A DNA stretch of 64,000 nucleotides, from assembly GCF_014490445.1 (NCBI RefSeq), contig NZ_JACTUZ010000004.1:1-64000 (forward strand). Reading direction: 5' to 3'. Source of the DNA: Pseudoroseomonas ludipueritiae. Lineage in GTDB: Bacteria > Pseudomonadota > Alphaproteobacteria > Acetobacterales > Acetobacteraceae. The notes beneath the pieces were generated by a model, which saw only the letters and a program-made list of their open reading frames with translations, was not told the DNA's origin and made no database searches. The position numbers and the translations under genes were made by a program. Below, piece by piece: positions 18,717-27,654 of the stretch (positions are counted from its first letter, which is position 1; each line of letters opens with the position of its first letter).

Positions 18717-20999
18717 ATGGACGAGGAAGCGCATATCGAACCCTATGAAGGCCCTGCTGGCGGCTGGGGTTCGCTGAAATCGGTCGAGGGCATCCTGCAC
18801 CGGGAAGGCCGTCTGGTCGGCGGCAATGCCGTCCTGATGAAGCAAAACAAGCATGACGGCTTCGCCTGCGTCTCCTGTGCCTGGGAGAAGCCCGCGGTGC
18901 CGCGTGCCTTCGAATATTGCGAGAACGGTGCCAAGGCGACCGCCTGGGAGATCACCGCCAAGCGCGCCGGCCCTGACTTCTTCGCGGCACACACGCTGGC
19001 CGAGCTGCGCGGCTGGCGTGACCATGACCTGGAGGCGCAGGGCCGCCTGACCCAGCCCATGCGCTGGGACCCGCACAGCGATACCTACCGCCCCGTGACC
19101 TGGGAGGATGCCTTCCGCGAAATCGGCGTCGAGCTGCGCCGGCTGAAGCCGGAGGAGGCGGTCTTCTATGTCTCCGGCCGCGCCTCGCTGGAGGCTTCCT
19201 ACATGTGGCAGCTTTTCGCGCGGCTCTATGGCACCAACAACCTGCCCGATTCCTCCAACATGTGCCACGAGAGCACCTCGGTGGCGCTGCCGGAAAGCAT
19301 TGGGCAGCCCGTGGGCACGGTCTCGCTCACCGACTTCTCCCAGGCCGACTGCATTATCTTCTTTGGGCAGAACCCCGGGTCCAACAGCCCGCGCATGCTG
19401 CACCCCTTGCAAGAAGCCTCGAAGCGCGGCGTGCCGATCATCACCTTCAACCCGCTGCGGGAACGCGGGCTGGAGCGCTTCACCAATCCGCAATCGCCGG
19501 CCGAGATGCTGACGGGCAGGGAGACGCGCATCTCGTCCCAGTATCATCAGGTGAAGGCCGGCGGCGATATCGCGGCGATCATGGGGCTCTGCAAGGCGCT
19601 GATCGAGGCCGACGATGCCGGAGAGACGCTGCTGGACCATGACTTCATCGCCCAGCACACCCGTGGCTTCGAGGATTTCGCCCAGGCCGCCCGCGCGGCC
19701 GACTGGGCGGAGATCGAACGGGAATCCGGCCTGACGCGGCCGGCGCTGGAAGGCGTGGCGCGCTGCTACGGCAAATCAAAGGCGGTGATCGCGGTCTATG
19801 GCATGGGGCTGACACAGCACCGGCGTGGCGTCGAGAATGTGCAGATGCTGGTGAACCTGCTGCTGCTGCGCGGCAATATCGGCAAGGAAGGTGCCGGCAT
19901 CTGCCCGGTGCGCGGCCATTCCAACGTGCAGGGCCAGCGCACCATCGGCATCAGCGAGAAGCCGGATCTGGTGCCGCTGGACAAGCTGGCGGAGCAGTAC
20001 AACTTCAGCCCGCCGCGCGGGAAAGGGCTGAACACCGTGGAGGCCTGCGAGGCGGTGCTGGATGGCCGTGTGCGCGCCTTCCTCTCGCTGGGCGGCAATT
20101 TCCTGCGCGCGGTGCCGGAGACGGCGGCGATGGAAGAAGCCTGGCCGCGCCTGCGCCTTTCCGTGCAGATCGCCACCAAGCTGAACCGCAGTCATCTTGT
20201 TCCGGCGGAGGTGACCTACCTGCTGCCCTGCCTCGGGCGCATCGAGATCGACACCCAGCGCAGCGGGCCGCAGGTCGTCTCGATGGAGGATTCCAACGGG
20301 CAGATCCATCCGTCCCGTGGCCAGTCGCAGCCGGCCAGCGAATACCTGAGGTCGGAGCCCGCCATCATTGCCGGATTGGCCAAGGCCGCCCTGCCGATGA
20401 ATGCCCGCGTGCCCTGGGATGACTGGGTGGCGGATTACAACCGCATCCGCGACGCCGCCGCCGAAACCTTTCCGGATATCTTCAGCGGCTTCAATGCGCG
20501 CCTGAAGACGCCCGGCGGCTTCCCGCGCCCCCGCGCGGCGCGGGAACGGGTGTGGAAGACCAAGACCGGCAAGGCCAATTTCATTGCTCCCGCCGGGCTG
20601 CGCGCCGATCCGGATGTTCCGCTGAAGCGGGAAGGGGTGCTGCAACTCATCACCCTGCGCTCCAACGATCAGTTCAACACCACCGTCTATGGCTATGATG
20701 ACCGCTTCCGGGGCGTCAGCGGCACGCGCGACGTGGTCTTCATAGGACGCAACGACATGGTGCGGCTGGGCCTGGAGGAAGGGCAAAGCGTGGCCCTGCG
20801 AACCGAGGCCGATGACGGGCGGGAGCGCAGGGTCTCCGGCTTGCAGGTGGTGCCTTACGATCTGCCGGATGGCTGCATCGCCGCCTATTACCCCGAGTGC
20901 AACCGGCTGATCCCACTCTGGCACCACGCCGAGCGCAGCAAGGTGCCGGCGGCGAAGTCGGTGCCCGTGCGGGTGGTGGCGGAAGGCGGCGGGGCATGA
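18717..20999 (+). CDS. FdhF/YdeP-family molybdopterin oxidoreductase
   Basis: A 760-residue relative of formate dehydrogenase alpha of the YdeP type. The N-terminal C51-x2-C54 (GFACVSCAW) is a reduced cysteine set that does not support a normal [4Fe-4S] cluster, as in other YdeP proteins. The molybdenum-ligand loop is SSNMCHESTSVALPESIG, with Cys183 the likely ligand (no selenocysteine). Bis-MGD contact motifs FFGQNPGSNSPRML and VRGHSNVQGQR are present, and the C-terminal MopB-CT domain ends at HHAERSKVPAAKSV. No signal peptide, so cytoplasmic. The substrate is unknown; E. coli YdeP affects acid resistance. The stop overlaps the fdhD start. Confidence 0.93.
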   Translation: MDEEAHIEPYEGPAGGWGSLKSVEGILHREGRLVGGNAVLMKQNKHDGFACVSCAWEKPAVPRAFEYCENGAKATAWEITAKRAGPDFFAAHTLAELRGWRDHDLEAQGRLTQPMRWDPHSDTYRPVTWEDAFREIGVELRRLKPEEAVFYVSGRASLEASYMWQLFARLYGTNNLPDSSNMCHESTSVALPESIGQPVGTVSLTDFSQADCIIFFGQNPGSNSPRMLHPLQEASKRGVPIITFNPLRERGLERFTNPQSPAEMLTGRETRISSQYHQVKAGGDIAAIMGLCKALIEADDAGETLLDHDFIAQHTRGFEDFAQAARAADWAEIERESGLTRPALEGVARCYGKSKAVIAVYGMGLTQHRRGVENVQMLVNLLLLRGNIGKEGAGICPVRGHSNVQGQRTIGISEKPDLVPLDKLAEQYNFSPPRGKGLNTVEACEAVLDGRVRAFLSLGGNFLRAVPETAAMEEAWPRLRLSVQIATKLNRSHLVPAEVTYLLPCLGRIEIDTQRSGPQVVSMEDSNGQIHPSRGQSQPASEYLRSEPAIIAGLAKAALPMNARVPWDDWVADYNRIRDAAAETFPDIFSGFNARLKTPGGFPRPRAARERVWKTKTGKANFIAPAGLRADPDVPLKREGVLQLITLRSNDQFNTTVYGYDDRFRGVSGTRDVVFIGRNDMVRLGLEEGQSVALRTEADDGRERRVSGLQVVPYDLPDGCIAAYYPECNRLIPLWHHAERSKVPAAKSVPVRVVAEGGGA

Positions 21000-21805
21000 T
21001 GCGCGGCGCGCGCCAGGTTCCGCGCCGCGCCTGGCGCGGCGGCAACTGGCAGGATGGCGACCGTGCCCTGCCCGAGGAGGTCGCGGTGGCCTTCACCTAT
21101 GACGGCGCCGCCCATGCCGTGATGATGGCCACGCCTGACGACCTGCGCGACTTCGCCATCGGCTTCAGCCTGACCGAGGGCATCCTGACCCATGCCGATG
21201 AGGTCGATGCCCTGGAGATCGTGCCGCTGCCCGCCGGCATCGACCTGCGCTTCTGGCTGCGGTCCGACCGGGGAGAGGCGCTGGCGGCGCGGCGCCGGCG
21301 CCTGGCTGGGCCGGTCGGCTGCGGCATGTGCGGGCTGGAAACACTGGCCCAGACGCAGCGGGCCGTGCCGAGGGTGGGCCCCGGCATCGAGCTGCTGCCC
21401 GGGCAGGTCCAGGAGGCCCTGGCCGCCCTGCCGCCCAGCCAGGCGCTGAACACCGAAACCCATGCCGTGCACGCGGCGGCCTTCTGGCACCCCGCGCGAG
21501 GGCTGGTGGCGCTGCGCGAGGATGTCGGCCGCCACAATGCGCTGGACAAGCTGGCCGGCGCGCTTGCCGCCCGCGCGCTGCCGGCGGCGGAGGGGATGGT
21601 GATCATGACCAGCCGCATCTCGGTGGAGCTGGTGCAGAAGGCGGCGATGCTGGGCGCGCCGCTGCTGGCCGGCATCTCCGCCCCCACCACCCTGGCGCTG
21701 GAGGTGGCGGAGGCCGCCGGCATCACCGTGCTCGGCATCTGCCGGCGCGACGGCTTCGAGGTCTTCACCCACCCCCACCGGGTGCGGGAGGAAGCGCCGG
21801 CCTAG
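20996..21805 (+). CDS. fdhD: formate dehydrogenase accessory sulfurtransferase FdhD
   Basis: Transfers sulfur from a cysteine desulfurase to the Mo-bis-MGD cofactor of formate-dehydrogenase-type enzymes. The 269-residue protein has the functional GCGMCG loop (Cys109, Cys112), the ligand region DVGRHNALDKL and the C-terminal TSRISVELVQKAAMLGAP. The start overlaps the oxidoreductase stop (ATGA), so the enzyme and its maturation factor are coupled. This supports the upstream protein being a genuine molybdoenzyme. The stop overlaps the convergent DUF2891 stop by 4 bases. Confidence 0.95.
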   Translation: MMRGARQVPRRAWRGGNWQDGDRALPEEVAVAFTYDGAAHAVMMATPDDLRDFAIGFSLTEGILTHADEVDALEIVPLPAGIDLRFWLRSDRGEALAARRRRLAGPVGCGMCGLETLAQTQRAVPRVGPGIELLPGQVQEALAALPPSQALNTETHAVHAAAFWHPARGLVALREDVGRHNALDKLAGALAARALPAAEGMVIMTSRISVELVQKAAMLGAPLLAGISAPTTLALEVAEAAGITVLGICRRDGFEVFTHPHRVREEAPA

Positions 21806-22788
21806 GCTTCCAGCGCCAGCACGGCGAAGCTGGCCAGCCAGTGCTCGCCCATGTAGTCACCGGCGACATGCGGCAGCGCGGACTGGAGATGCACCTCGGC
21901 GGTCTCCAGCGCCAGGGCGCGGCGCGGGTCGGCTTCCGGCAGCGCGGCGGCGATGCTGCGCCAGCACCAGGCGCGGCTGAGGTTCAGCCCGTCCAGATGC
22001 GCGATTTTGCCATCCGTGCGGTCGCTGACCGTAGCAGGCTGCAAGAGCGTCGCGGGCTGCCGCTGCGCCAGACGGGGCAGGAAGCGACCGAACCAGGGCA
22101 GGAAGGCGCCTTCCGGCAGCAGGCGCCGCATGCATTCGGCCTCGACCAGCGCGGAGGAGAGGAAATCGTCGCCGCCGGGTTCCCAGGCCTGGCAATCGGC
22201 ATCCTCGCCGAACCAGCGCCGGGCCGTGTCGCGAAGCATGGCGGCGAGCGGCTGGTGCGAAACCGCCGCCGCGTAATCGGCGGCCAAGCAGAAGGCGAAG
22301 GCGCTGTTGTAGTGCGTGCCCACGCGAGTCGGGTAGGTGGCGCGCGGCAGGAAGTTCAGGAAACGCTCCGCCATCATGCCCGCCAGCGGCGACAGGGTCT
22401 CGGCATGCGGTGGCGGCAGCTCGGCGGCCAGCTTGAGCAGCCAGCCCCAGCCATAGGGCCGCTCAAAGCCGCGCGCGGTGGGGCGGTGCAGATAGGCGCA
22501 TTCCGCTTCCACATTGGCTGCCGTGAACTGTGCATCGAACAGCGCGCGGATCTCGGCGGCCGGTGCCATGCCGGGGAAGCGCCGCAGCAGCCGCGCCAGC
22601 ATCCAGTAGCTGTGCACGCAGGAATGCCAGTCGAAGCTGCCAAAGAAGATCGGGTGCAGGTCACGCGGGCCGCGCGCATCCTCCGGCCCGGCCATCACAT
22701 GGTCCAGCTTGTTGGGGTATTCCCGCGTCACATGCCCCAGCGCGATCCGCGCCAGCTTCGCGGCAAGGGTTTCGTCCAGCCTCGTCAT
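21802..22788 (-). CDS. DUF2891 family protein
   Basis: A 328-residue soluble protein of the DUF2891 family. The start KLARIALGHVTREYPNKLDHVM, the FFGSFDWHSCVHSYWML block and the tail GDYMGEHWLASFAVLAL are the family hallmarks. The fold is an alpha/alpha-barrel type and the paired HS/WH residues could form an active site, but no activity is known. It overlaps the P1 peptidase gene by 4 bases (ATGA), indicating a two-gene operon read from the minus strand. Its stop overlaps fdhD convergently. Confidence 0.9.
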   Translation of the reverse strand: MTRLDETLAAKLARIALGHVTREYPNKLDHVMAGPEDARGPRDLHPIFFGSFDWHSCVHSYWMLARLLRRFPGMAPAAEIRALFDAQFTAANVEAECAYLHRPTARGFERPYGWGWLLKLAAELPPPHAETLSPLAGMMAERFLNFLPRATYPTRVGTHYNSAFAFCLAADYAAAVSHQPLAAMLRDTARRWFGEDADCQAWEPGGDDFLSSALVEAECMRRLLPEGAFLPWFGRFLPRLAQRQPATLLQPATVSDRTDGKIAHLDGLNLSRAWCWRSIAAALPEADPRRALALETAEVHLQSALPHVAGDYMGEHWLASFAVLALEA

Positions 22789-23798
22789 GCCTTGTTCCTC
22801 TCGCCGAAGCGGTCCTGCCAGCAGGGCTGCGCGCCGGGCCAGGGCAGGGCGGTGGCCGAGAAGACGGCACGGGCCACGGCGCGCGCCATCACCTGGGTCG
22901 CGGTATGGCCGAGCAGGGTCAGCGCGGCAACCGGGTCCCCCAGCGGCACGGCGCCCGTGGCGGCGGCGAAGACGGTGTCGCCATCCGTGGGCGCATGGGC
23001 CGGCAGGATGGCGCGGGCCAGCCCGTCATCCGCCATGATGGCCAGCCGCCGGGCCTGGGCCTTGGTCAGCACCGCGTCGGTGACCACCAGCCCGATGGTG
23101 GTGGCGGTGCCGGCGCTGCCCTTGAGGCGTGGCCGCAGGTCCTCCGCCCCGAAGTGCGGCGGCATGCCGAGGCCACCGAATTCCGCGCCCTGTTCGAAAG
23201 GCGCGGCCCAGAAGCAGGGGCCTTCGCCCACCAGTGGCGATCCGACCGCGTTCACCGCCACGATGGCCGCGACCCGGTGCCCCCGCGCCGTCACCGCGCT
23301 GGCCGAGCCCAACCCGCCCTTGACCGTGGCGGTGGTCGCGCCGGTGCCGGCGCCGATGGAGCCGAGCGCGAATTCCCCCGGAGCCGCCGCCCGCGCCGCC
23401 GCGTAGCCGAGATCCCGATAGGGGCTGAACCGTCCCCAATCCTTGTTGCCGCCGTTCAGCAGGTCGAAGAGGATGGCCTGCGGCGCCAGTGGGATATTGA
23501 TGCCGCCGAACCGGATGCCGCGCCCATCCTCCCGCAGCGCCGCCTGCACGCCGCCCGCCGCGTCCAGCCCGAAGGTGGAGCCGCCGGAAAGCACGATGGC
23601 ATCCACCTGCTCCACCGTCATCTCGGCGCGCAGCAGGTCGGTGTCCCGTGTGCCGGGGGCGCCGCCGCCGATCTGCACCGCGGCCACCGCCGGCTGGTCG
23701 AAGAGCACGGCGGTGACGCCGGAGCCCAGCGCCAGGTCGGTGGCATGCCCGACCTTGATGCCAGGGATGTCGGTCAGCAGGTTGAGTGTCTGGCTCAT
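22785..23798 (-). CDS. P1-family peptidase (DmpA/S58-like)
   Basis: A 337-residue autoprocessing N-terminal-nucleophile hydrolase. N-terminal NLLTDIPGIKVGHATD, the VQIGGGAPGTRDTDLL strand and SGGSTFGLDAAGGVQ match the family. The self-cleavage site is predicted at GTATTIGLVVTDA around Thr233/Thr234. Relatives are aminopeptidases acting on D- or beta-amino-acyl substrates, though many short members remain uncharacterised. It is the first gene of the pair with DUF2891, and divergent from the family-5 binding protein at 23895 with about 96 bases between them. Confidence 0.92.
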   Translation of the reverse strand: MSQTLNLLTDIPGIKVGHATDLALGSGVTAVLFDQPAVAAVQIGGGAPGTRDTDLLRAEMTVEQVDAIVLSGGSTFGLDAAGGVQAALREDGRGIRFGGINIPLAPQAILFDLLNGGNKDWGRFSPYRDLGYAAARAAAPGEFALGSIGAGTGATTATVKGGLGSASAVTARGHRVAAIVAVNAVGSPLVGEGPCFWAAPFEQGAEFGGLGMPPHFGAEDLRPRLKGSAGTATTIGLVVTDAVLTKAQARRLAIMADDGLARAILPAHAPTDGDTVFAAATGAVPLGDPVAALTLLGHTATQVMARAVARAVFSATALPWPGAQPCWQDRFGERNKA

Positions 23799-23894
23799 GG
23801 CAGCGGATCATGGCGGCTGCGGCGGGCGCGGCCAAGGGTTGCCATACGGCGAAACCGGCCTAGCCTGCCCCTGACCGCGATGACGGAGACCATC

Positions 23895-25475
23895 ATGCGC
23901 TTTCCGCGCCGCTCGATCCTCGCTGCTTCCGCCACGCTGCTGGCCGCGCCGCGCCTGGCGCGGGCGCAGCGGGCCAGCACCCTGCGCTTCGTGCCGCAAT
24001 CGGACCTCGCGATCCTCGATCCGGTGCTGACGGCGGCCTATGTCACCCGAAACCATGCCATGATGGTCTTCGACACGCTCTACGGCATGGACGCGGAGTT
24101 CCGCGTACGGCCGCAGATGGTGGAAGGACATGTGGTCGAGGATGACGGCCGCCGTTGGACGCTGACGCTGCGCCCCGGGCTGCGCTGGCACGACGGCCCG
24201 CCGGTGCTGGCACGGGATTGCGTGGCCAGCATCCGCCGCTGGGCGGCACGGGACGCGCTGGGCCAGTCGCTGATGGAGGCGACGGAGGAACTCTCCGCGT
24301 CGGAGGACCGCGTCATCCGCTTCCGGCTGAAGCGGCCCTTTCCGCTGCTGCCGGCGGCGCTGGGCAAGCCCGGCTCTCCCATCTGCGCCATGATGCCGGA
24401 ACGCCTGGCGCAGACCGACCCCTTCAAACCCGTCGCCGAGATGGTCGGCAGCGGCCCCTTCCGCTTCAATGCCGCCGAGCGGCTGGCCGGCGCCCGCGTG
24501 GCCTATGACCGAAACCCTGATTACCTGCCGCGCGAGGATGCCTCCTCCTTCACCGCCGGCGCCAAGCGGGTGCATTTCGTCCGCGTGGAATGGCAGGTGC
24601 TGCCCGACCCGGCCACCGCCGCCGCCGCGCTGCGCAATGGCGAGGTGGATTGGTGGGAAGCGCCGGGCTTCGACCTGCTGCCGATGCTGGAACGCGGCGG
24701 CGAGGTGCGCACCACACTGCCGGACTCCACCGGCTTCATCGGCATCATGCGGATGAACCACCTGCAGGCGCCCTTCAACAACCCGGCGCTGCGCCGCGCG
24801 GTGCTGCCGGCGCTGCGGCAGTCGGACTTCATGTCGGCGGTTGCGGGCAGCGCCCCCGGCGGCTGGCGGGAGGGCATCGGCTTCTTCTGCCCCGGCACCC
24901 CCATGGCTAGCGATGCCGGCATGGAGGCCCTGACAGGCCCGCGCGACCTGGAAGCCGCGAAGCGCGCCGTGGCGGAATCCGGCTACAAGGGTGAGCCGGC
25001 GGTGGTGCTGTCGCCCTCCGATTTTCCTAACCTGAAAGCCCTGGCCGATGTGGGCGCGGACCTGCTGCAACGTATCGGCATCAAGGTGGATTACCAGGCA
25101 ATGGACTGGGGCTCCGCCATCCAGCGGATCGGTAAGACGGAGCCGGTGGAGCAGGGGGGATGGAGCATCTACCACACCTTCTGGTCCGGGCTGGACCAGT
25201 TGAACCCGGCGGTGAATGCCTCCCTGCGCGCCAACGGCCGCGCGGCCGGGCGCGGTTGGCCGGACAGCCCGGCGCTGGAAGCGATGCGGGAGCGCTGGCT
25301 GGCGGCGCCGGACGAAGCCAGTCAGGCCACCATCGCCGCCGAGATGCAGCGGCAGGCCTTCCAGGACCTGCCCTATATCCCGCTGGGCCAGTTGCTCCAG
25401 CGCACCGCTTTCCGCCGGGACATCGTGGATATCCCGGCGGGCTTCGCCGCTTTCTGGAGCGTGCGGCGGGGCTGA
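23895..25475 (+). CDS. ABC transporter family-5 binding protein, orphan
   Basis: A 526-residue periplasmic peptide/opine-type binding protein. The start at 23895 has GGAG six bases upstream and gives a Tat-like signal (MRFPRRSILAASATLL, cleavage near RARAQ); an ATG at 23880 lacks a ribosome site. Family-5 signatures are TLRFVPQSDLAILDPVLTAA and GLRWHDGPPVLARDCVASI. No permease or ATPase gene is near. It is clearly paralogous to the protein at 31681 (shared RFVP.ANL/DL..LDP, ARDCVASI.RWA, KRPFP blocks). The ligand is unknown. Confidence 0.92.
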   Translation: MRFPRRSILAASATLLAAPRLARAQRASTLRFVPQSDLAILDPVLTAAYVTRNHAMMVFDTLYGMDAEFRVRPQMVEGHVVEDDGRRWTLTLRPGLRWHDGPPVLARDCVASIRRWAARDALGQSLMEATEELSASEDRVIRFRLKRPFPLLPAALGKPGSPICAMMPERLAQTDPFKPVAEMVGSGPFRFNAAERLAGARVAYDRNPDYLPREDASSFTAGAKRVHFVRVEWQVLPDPATAAAALRNGEVDWWEAPGFDLLPMLERGGEVRTTLPDSTGFIGIMRMNHLQAPFNNPALRRAVLPALRQSDFMSAVAGSAPGGWREGIGFFCPGTPMASDAGMEALTGPRDLEAAKRAVAESGYKGEPAVVLSPSDFPNLKALADVGADLLQRIGIKVDYQAMDWGSAIQRIGKTEPVEQGGWSIYHTFWSGLDQLNPAVNASLRANGRAAGRGWPDSPALEAMRERWLAAPDEASQATIAAEMQRQAFQDLPYIPLGQLLQRTAFRRDIVDIPAGFAAFWSVRRG

Positions 25476-25478
25476 GGC

Positions 25479-26471
25479 TTATTCCGTGCGGATGCCGCCC
25501 GCGCGGATCACCTTGGACCAGCGGTCGTGTTCGGACTTCAGGAAGCTGGCGAATTCGGCGCGCGTGCCGCCGATGACGCGCCCGGCCTGCACTTCCTCCA
25601 CCGCCTTACGCACTTCCGGCACCGCCGCGATCTTGTTGAAGACCTCGTTGATGCGGTCGGCCAGCGCGGGGTCCATGTTCGGCGGGGCGACGACGCCATA
25701 CCACACGGCCGCCTCGAAGCCCGGAATGGCGTCGCTGGCCGAGGGCACCCCCGGAAGCTGCTCGGTCGTGTCACCACCGAGAGCCACGGGCCGCACCTGC
25801 CCGCCTTTGATCATCGGGAAGGCGGAGGCGAGGCTGGGGAAGGAGAATTGCGCATCGCCGCGCATCACCGCCGTCACTGCCTCCGAGCCGCTGCGATAGG
25901 GCACATGGACCATGCTGGTCTTGGTCTGCTGCTCCATCAGCGCCATGGCGAGATGGCTGATATTGCCGACGCCGGCGGAGGAATACACAAAGCCATCCGG
26001 CTTGGCGCGCGCCGCGGCGATGATCTCGGCCAGCGTCTTCTCCTTCACGGAGGGATGCGCGATCATCACGGCATGCAGGATGGCGCCCTGCATGATCGGC
26101 GTGAAGCCGGTCAGCGGCTCATAGGAAAGCTTGGGGTTCAGCTCCTTGCCAACGACATTGGCGCCGATATCGGCCATCATCAGCGTGTAGCCATCGGCTG
26201 GCTGAGTATTCGTGAAGGCACCCGCCACCATGCCGCCGGCACCGGAGCGGTTCTCCACCACCAGCGTCTGGCCATTGGCGAATTCGGAGAAGCGCTGCGC
26301 GAAGAGCCGCGCCAGCGTGTCCACCGCGCCGCCGGCGCCGAAGGGCACCACCATCTTCACGGGGCGGTCGGGCCAGGAAGCCGCCGAGGCCTGGCCCAGG
26401 GCCGGCGTCGCGAGCAGGCCGACGGCAAGCCCGCCGAGACCTCGGCGGGTGAACTTCATTGTCTTTGTCAT
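25479..26471 (-). CDS. Bug-family tricarboxylate binding protein in catabolic operon
   Basis: A 330-residue periplasmic Bug/TctC protein. A Tat-like signal (MTKTMKFTRRGLGGLAVGLL) is followed by WPDRPVKMVVPFGAGGAVD and TLVVENRSGAGGMVAGAF. A start at the internal ATG (26459) is equally possible. It is the last gene of the minus-strand operon whose other members are an aconitase-type dehydratase, a lyase and a dehydrogenase. This makes a dicarboxylate or tricarboxylate ligand feeding that pathway likely. No TctAB genes are near, so it must use a permease elsewhere. Confidence 0.92.
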   Translation of the reverse strand: MTKTMKFTRRGLGGLAVGLLATPALGQASAASWPDRPVKMVVPFGAGGAVDTLARLFAQRFSEFANGQTLVVENRSGAGGMVAGAFTNTQPADGYTLMMADIGANVVGKELNPKLSYEPLTGFTPIMQGAILHAVMIAHPSVKEKTLAEIIAAARAKPDGFVYSSAGVGNISHLAMALMEQQTKTSMVHVPYRSGSEAVTAVMRGDAQFSFPSLASAFPMIKGGQVRPVALGGDTTEQLPGVPSASDAIPGFEAAVWYGVVAPPNMDPALADRINEVFNKIAAVPEVRKAVEEVQAGRVIGGTRAEFASFLKSEHDRWSKVIRAGGIRTE

Positions 26472-26510
26472 GGCATTTCCTCAGATGTAACCGGAATCAG
26501 CAGCGAAGAG

Positions 26511-27638
26511 TCAGAAGGCTTCCTCGTAGAGGCGCAGCGCATCTGCCTCGGTCAGCTCGACAGGATTGTTGATCAGCAGCCGCTGCTGCTGCATGGCATC
26601 AGCCGCCAGTTGCGGCAGGCTTTCCCGCGTCACTTGCAACTCATGCAGGCGCTTCGGCATGTCGCAGACCGCCACCAGCCTTTCGATGGCGGCCAGGAAG
26701 CCCTCGGCGGTCTGCGCTTCCGCACCGACGGAGGGCGCCAGGGCGGCGTAAAGCGGCGCGGCGGCTCGCAGGTTGAAGCGCAGCACCGGCAGCAGCATCA
26801 GCGCGTTGGAAAGCCCGTGCGGCACGTGGTAGCGGCCGCCCAGCGGATAGGCGAGGGCATGCACCGCCGCCACCGGCGCATTGGCGAAGGCCATGCCGGC
26901 GAGGCAGGAGCCTAGCAGCATCGCGCCGCGCGCCGCCACATCCTTGCCGTCCTTCATCACCACCGGCAGGTTGGCCGAGAGCAGCGAGAGCGCCTGCTGC
27001 GCCAGCACGTCCGACAGTGGATTCTTCAGGCGCTTGCTGGTGAAAGCCTCGATGGCATGCACCATGGCATCGACGCCCGTCGCGGCGGTCACCGCCGGCG
27101 GCAGGCCCAGAGTCAGGTTCGGGTCCAGCAGCGCCACATCCGGCAGCAGGCGGCGGGAAACGACGCCCTTCTTTTCCTCGGTCGGCGTGGTGACGATGGA
27201 GATCGGCGTCACCTCCGACCCGGTGCCGGCGGTGGTGGGCGCCAGCACGAGCGGCAGGCGCTGGCCCTTGGCCAGCTCCACGCCATAGATCGTCGAAAGT
27301 TCGCAGGGCGAGCGGAGCAGATAGGCCACCAGCTTCGCCGTATCCATGGCGCTGCCGCCGCCGATGGCGAAGACGCCATCGACGCCGGCCGCGCCCAGCT
27401 TGTCCACCGCGCCCAGGATGATCTGCTCCGGCGGGTCGGCCTGCACTTCGTCATAGATCGTGACGGCGAGGCCGGCCTGGCGCAGCTTCGCTTCCACCGG
27501 CGCCACCATGCCGGTGCGCACCAGCCCCGCATCGGTCACCAGCGCGACATGCCGCACGCCCAGTTCCGCCAGGATGGCGGGCAGTTCGTCCAGCGCGCCG
27601 TCCCGCAGCACGATGCGCGGGGTGGTCGCGAAGTTCAT
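26511..27638 (-). CDS. iron-containing alcohol dehydrogenase
   Basis: A 375-residue group-III dehydrogenase. The NAD-binding segment is FAIGGGSAMDTAKLVAYL, followed by PTTAGTGSEVTPISIVTT. The metal ligands are in ATGVDAMVHAIEAF and in HALAYPLGGRYHVPHG, which together supply the Asp and three His. The start is ATG 27638; a GTG at 27647 would add three residues. It lies 16 bases after the lyase stop. Relatives include maleylacetate reductase and hydroxyacid or short-alcohol dehydrogenases. In this operon it probably oxidises or reduces a hydroxyacid or aldehyde intermediate, which is inference. Confidence 0.92.
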   Translation of the reverse strand: MNFATTPRIVLRDGALDELPAILAELGVRHVALVTDAGLVRTGMVAPVEAKLRQAGLAVTIYDEVQADPPEQIILGAVDKLGAAGVDGVFAIGGGSAMDTAKLVAYLLRSPCELSTIYGVELAKGQRLPLVLAPTTAGTGSEVTPISIVTTPTEEKKGVVSRRLLPDVALLDPNLTLGLPPAVTAATGVDAMVHAIEAFTSKRLKNPLSDVLAQQALSLLSANLPVVMKDGKDVAARGAMLLGSCLAGMAFANAPVAAVHALAYPLGGRYHVPHGLSNALMLLPVLRFNLRAAAPLYAALAPSVGAEAQTAEGFLAAIERLVAVCDMPKRLHELQVTRESLPQLAADAMQQQRLLINNPVELTEADALRLYEEAF

Positions 27639-27654
27639 CGAGAGCACGGCGCGA

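Noticed and set aside
22530-23894. Long N-terminal extension of the family-5 binding protein
   Set aside because: The signal peptide and GGAG site at 23895 fix the start. The extension is antisense to the P1 peptidase and DUF2891.
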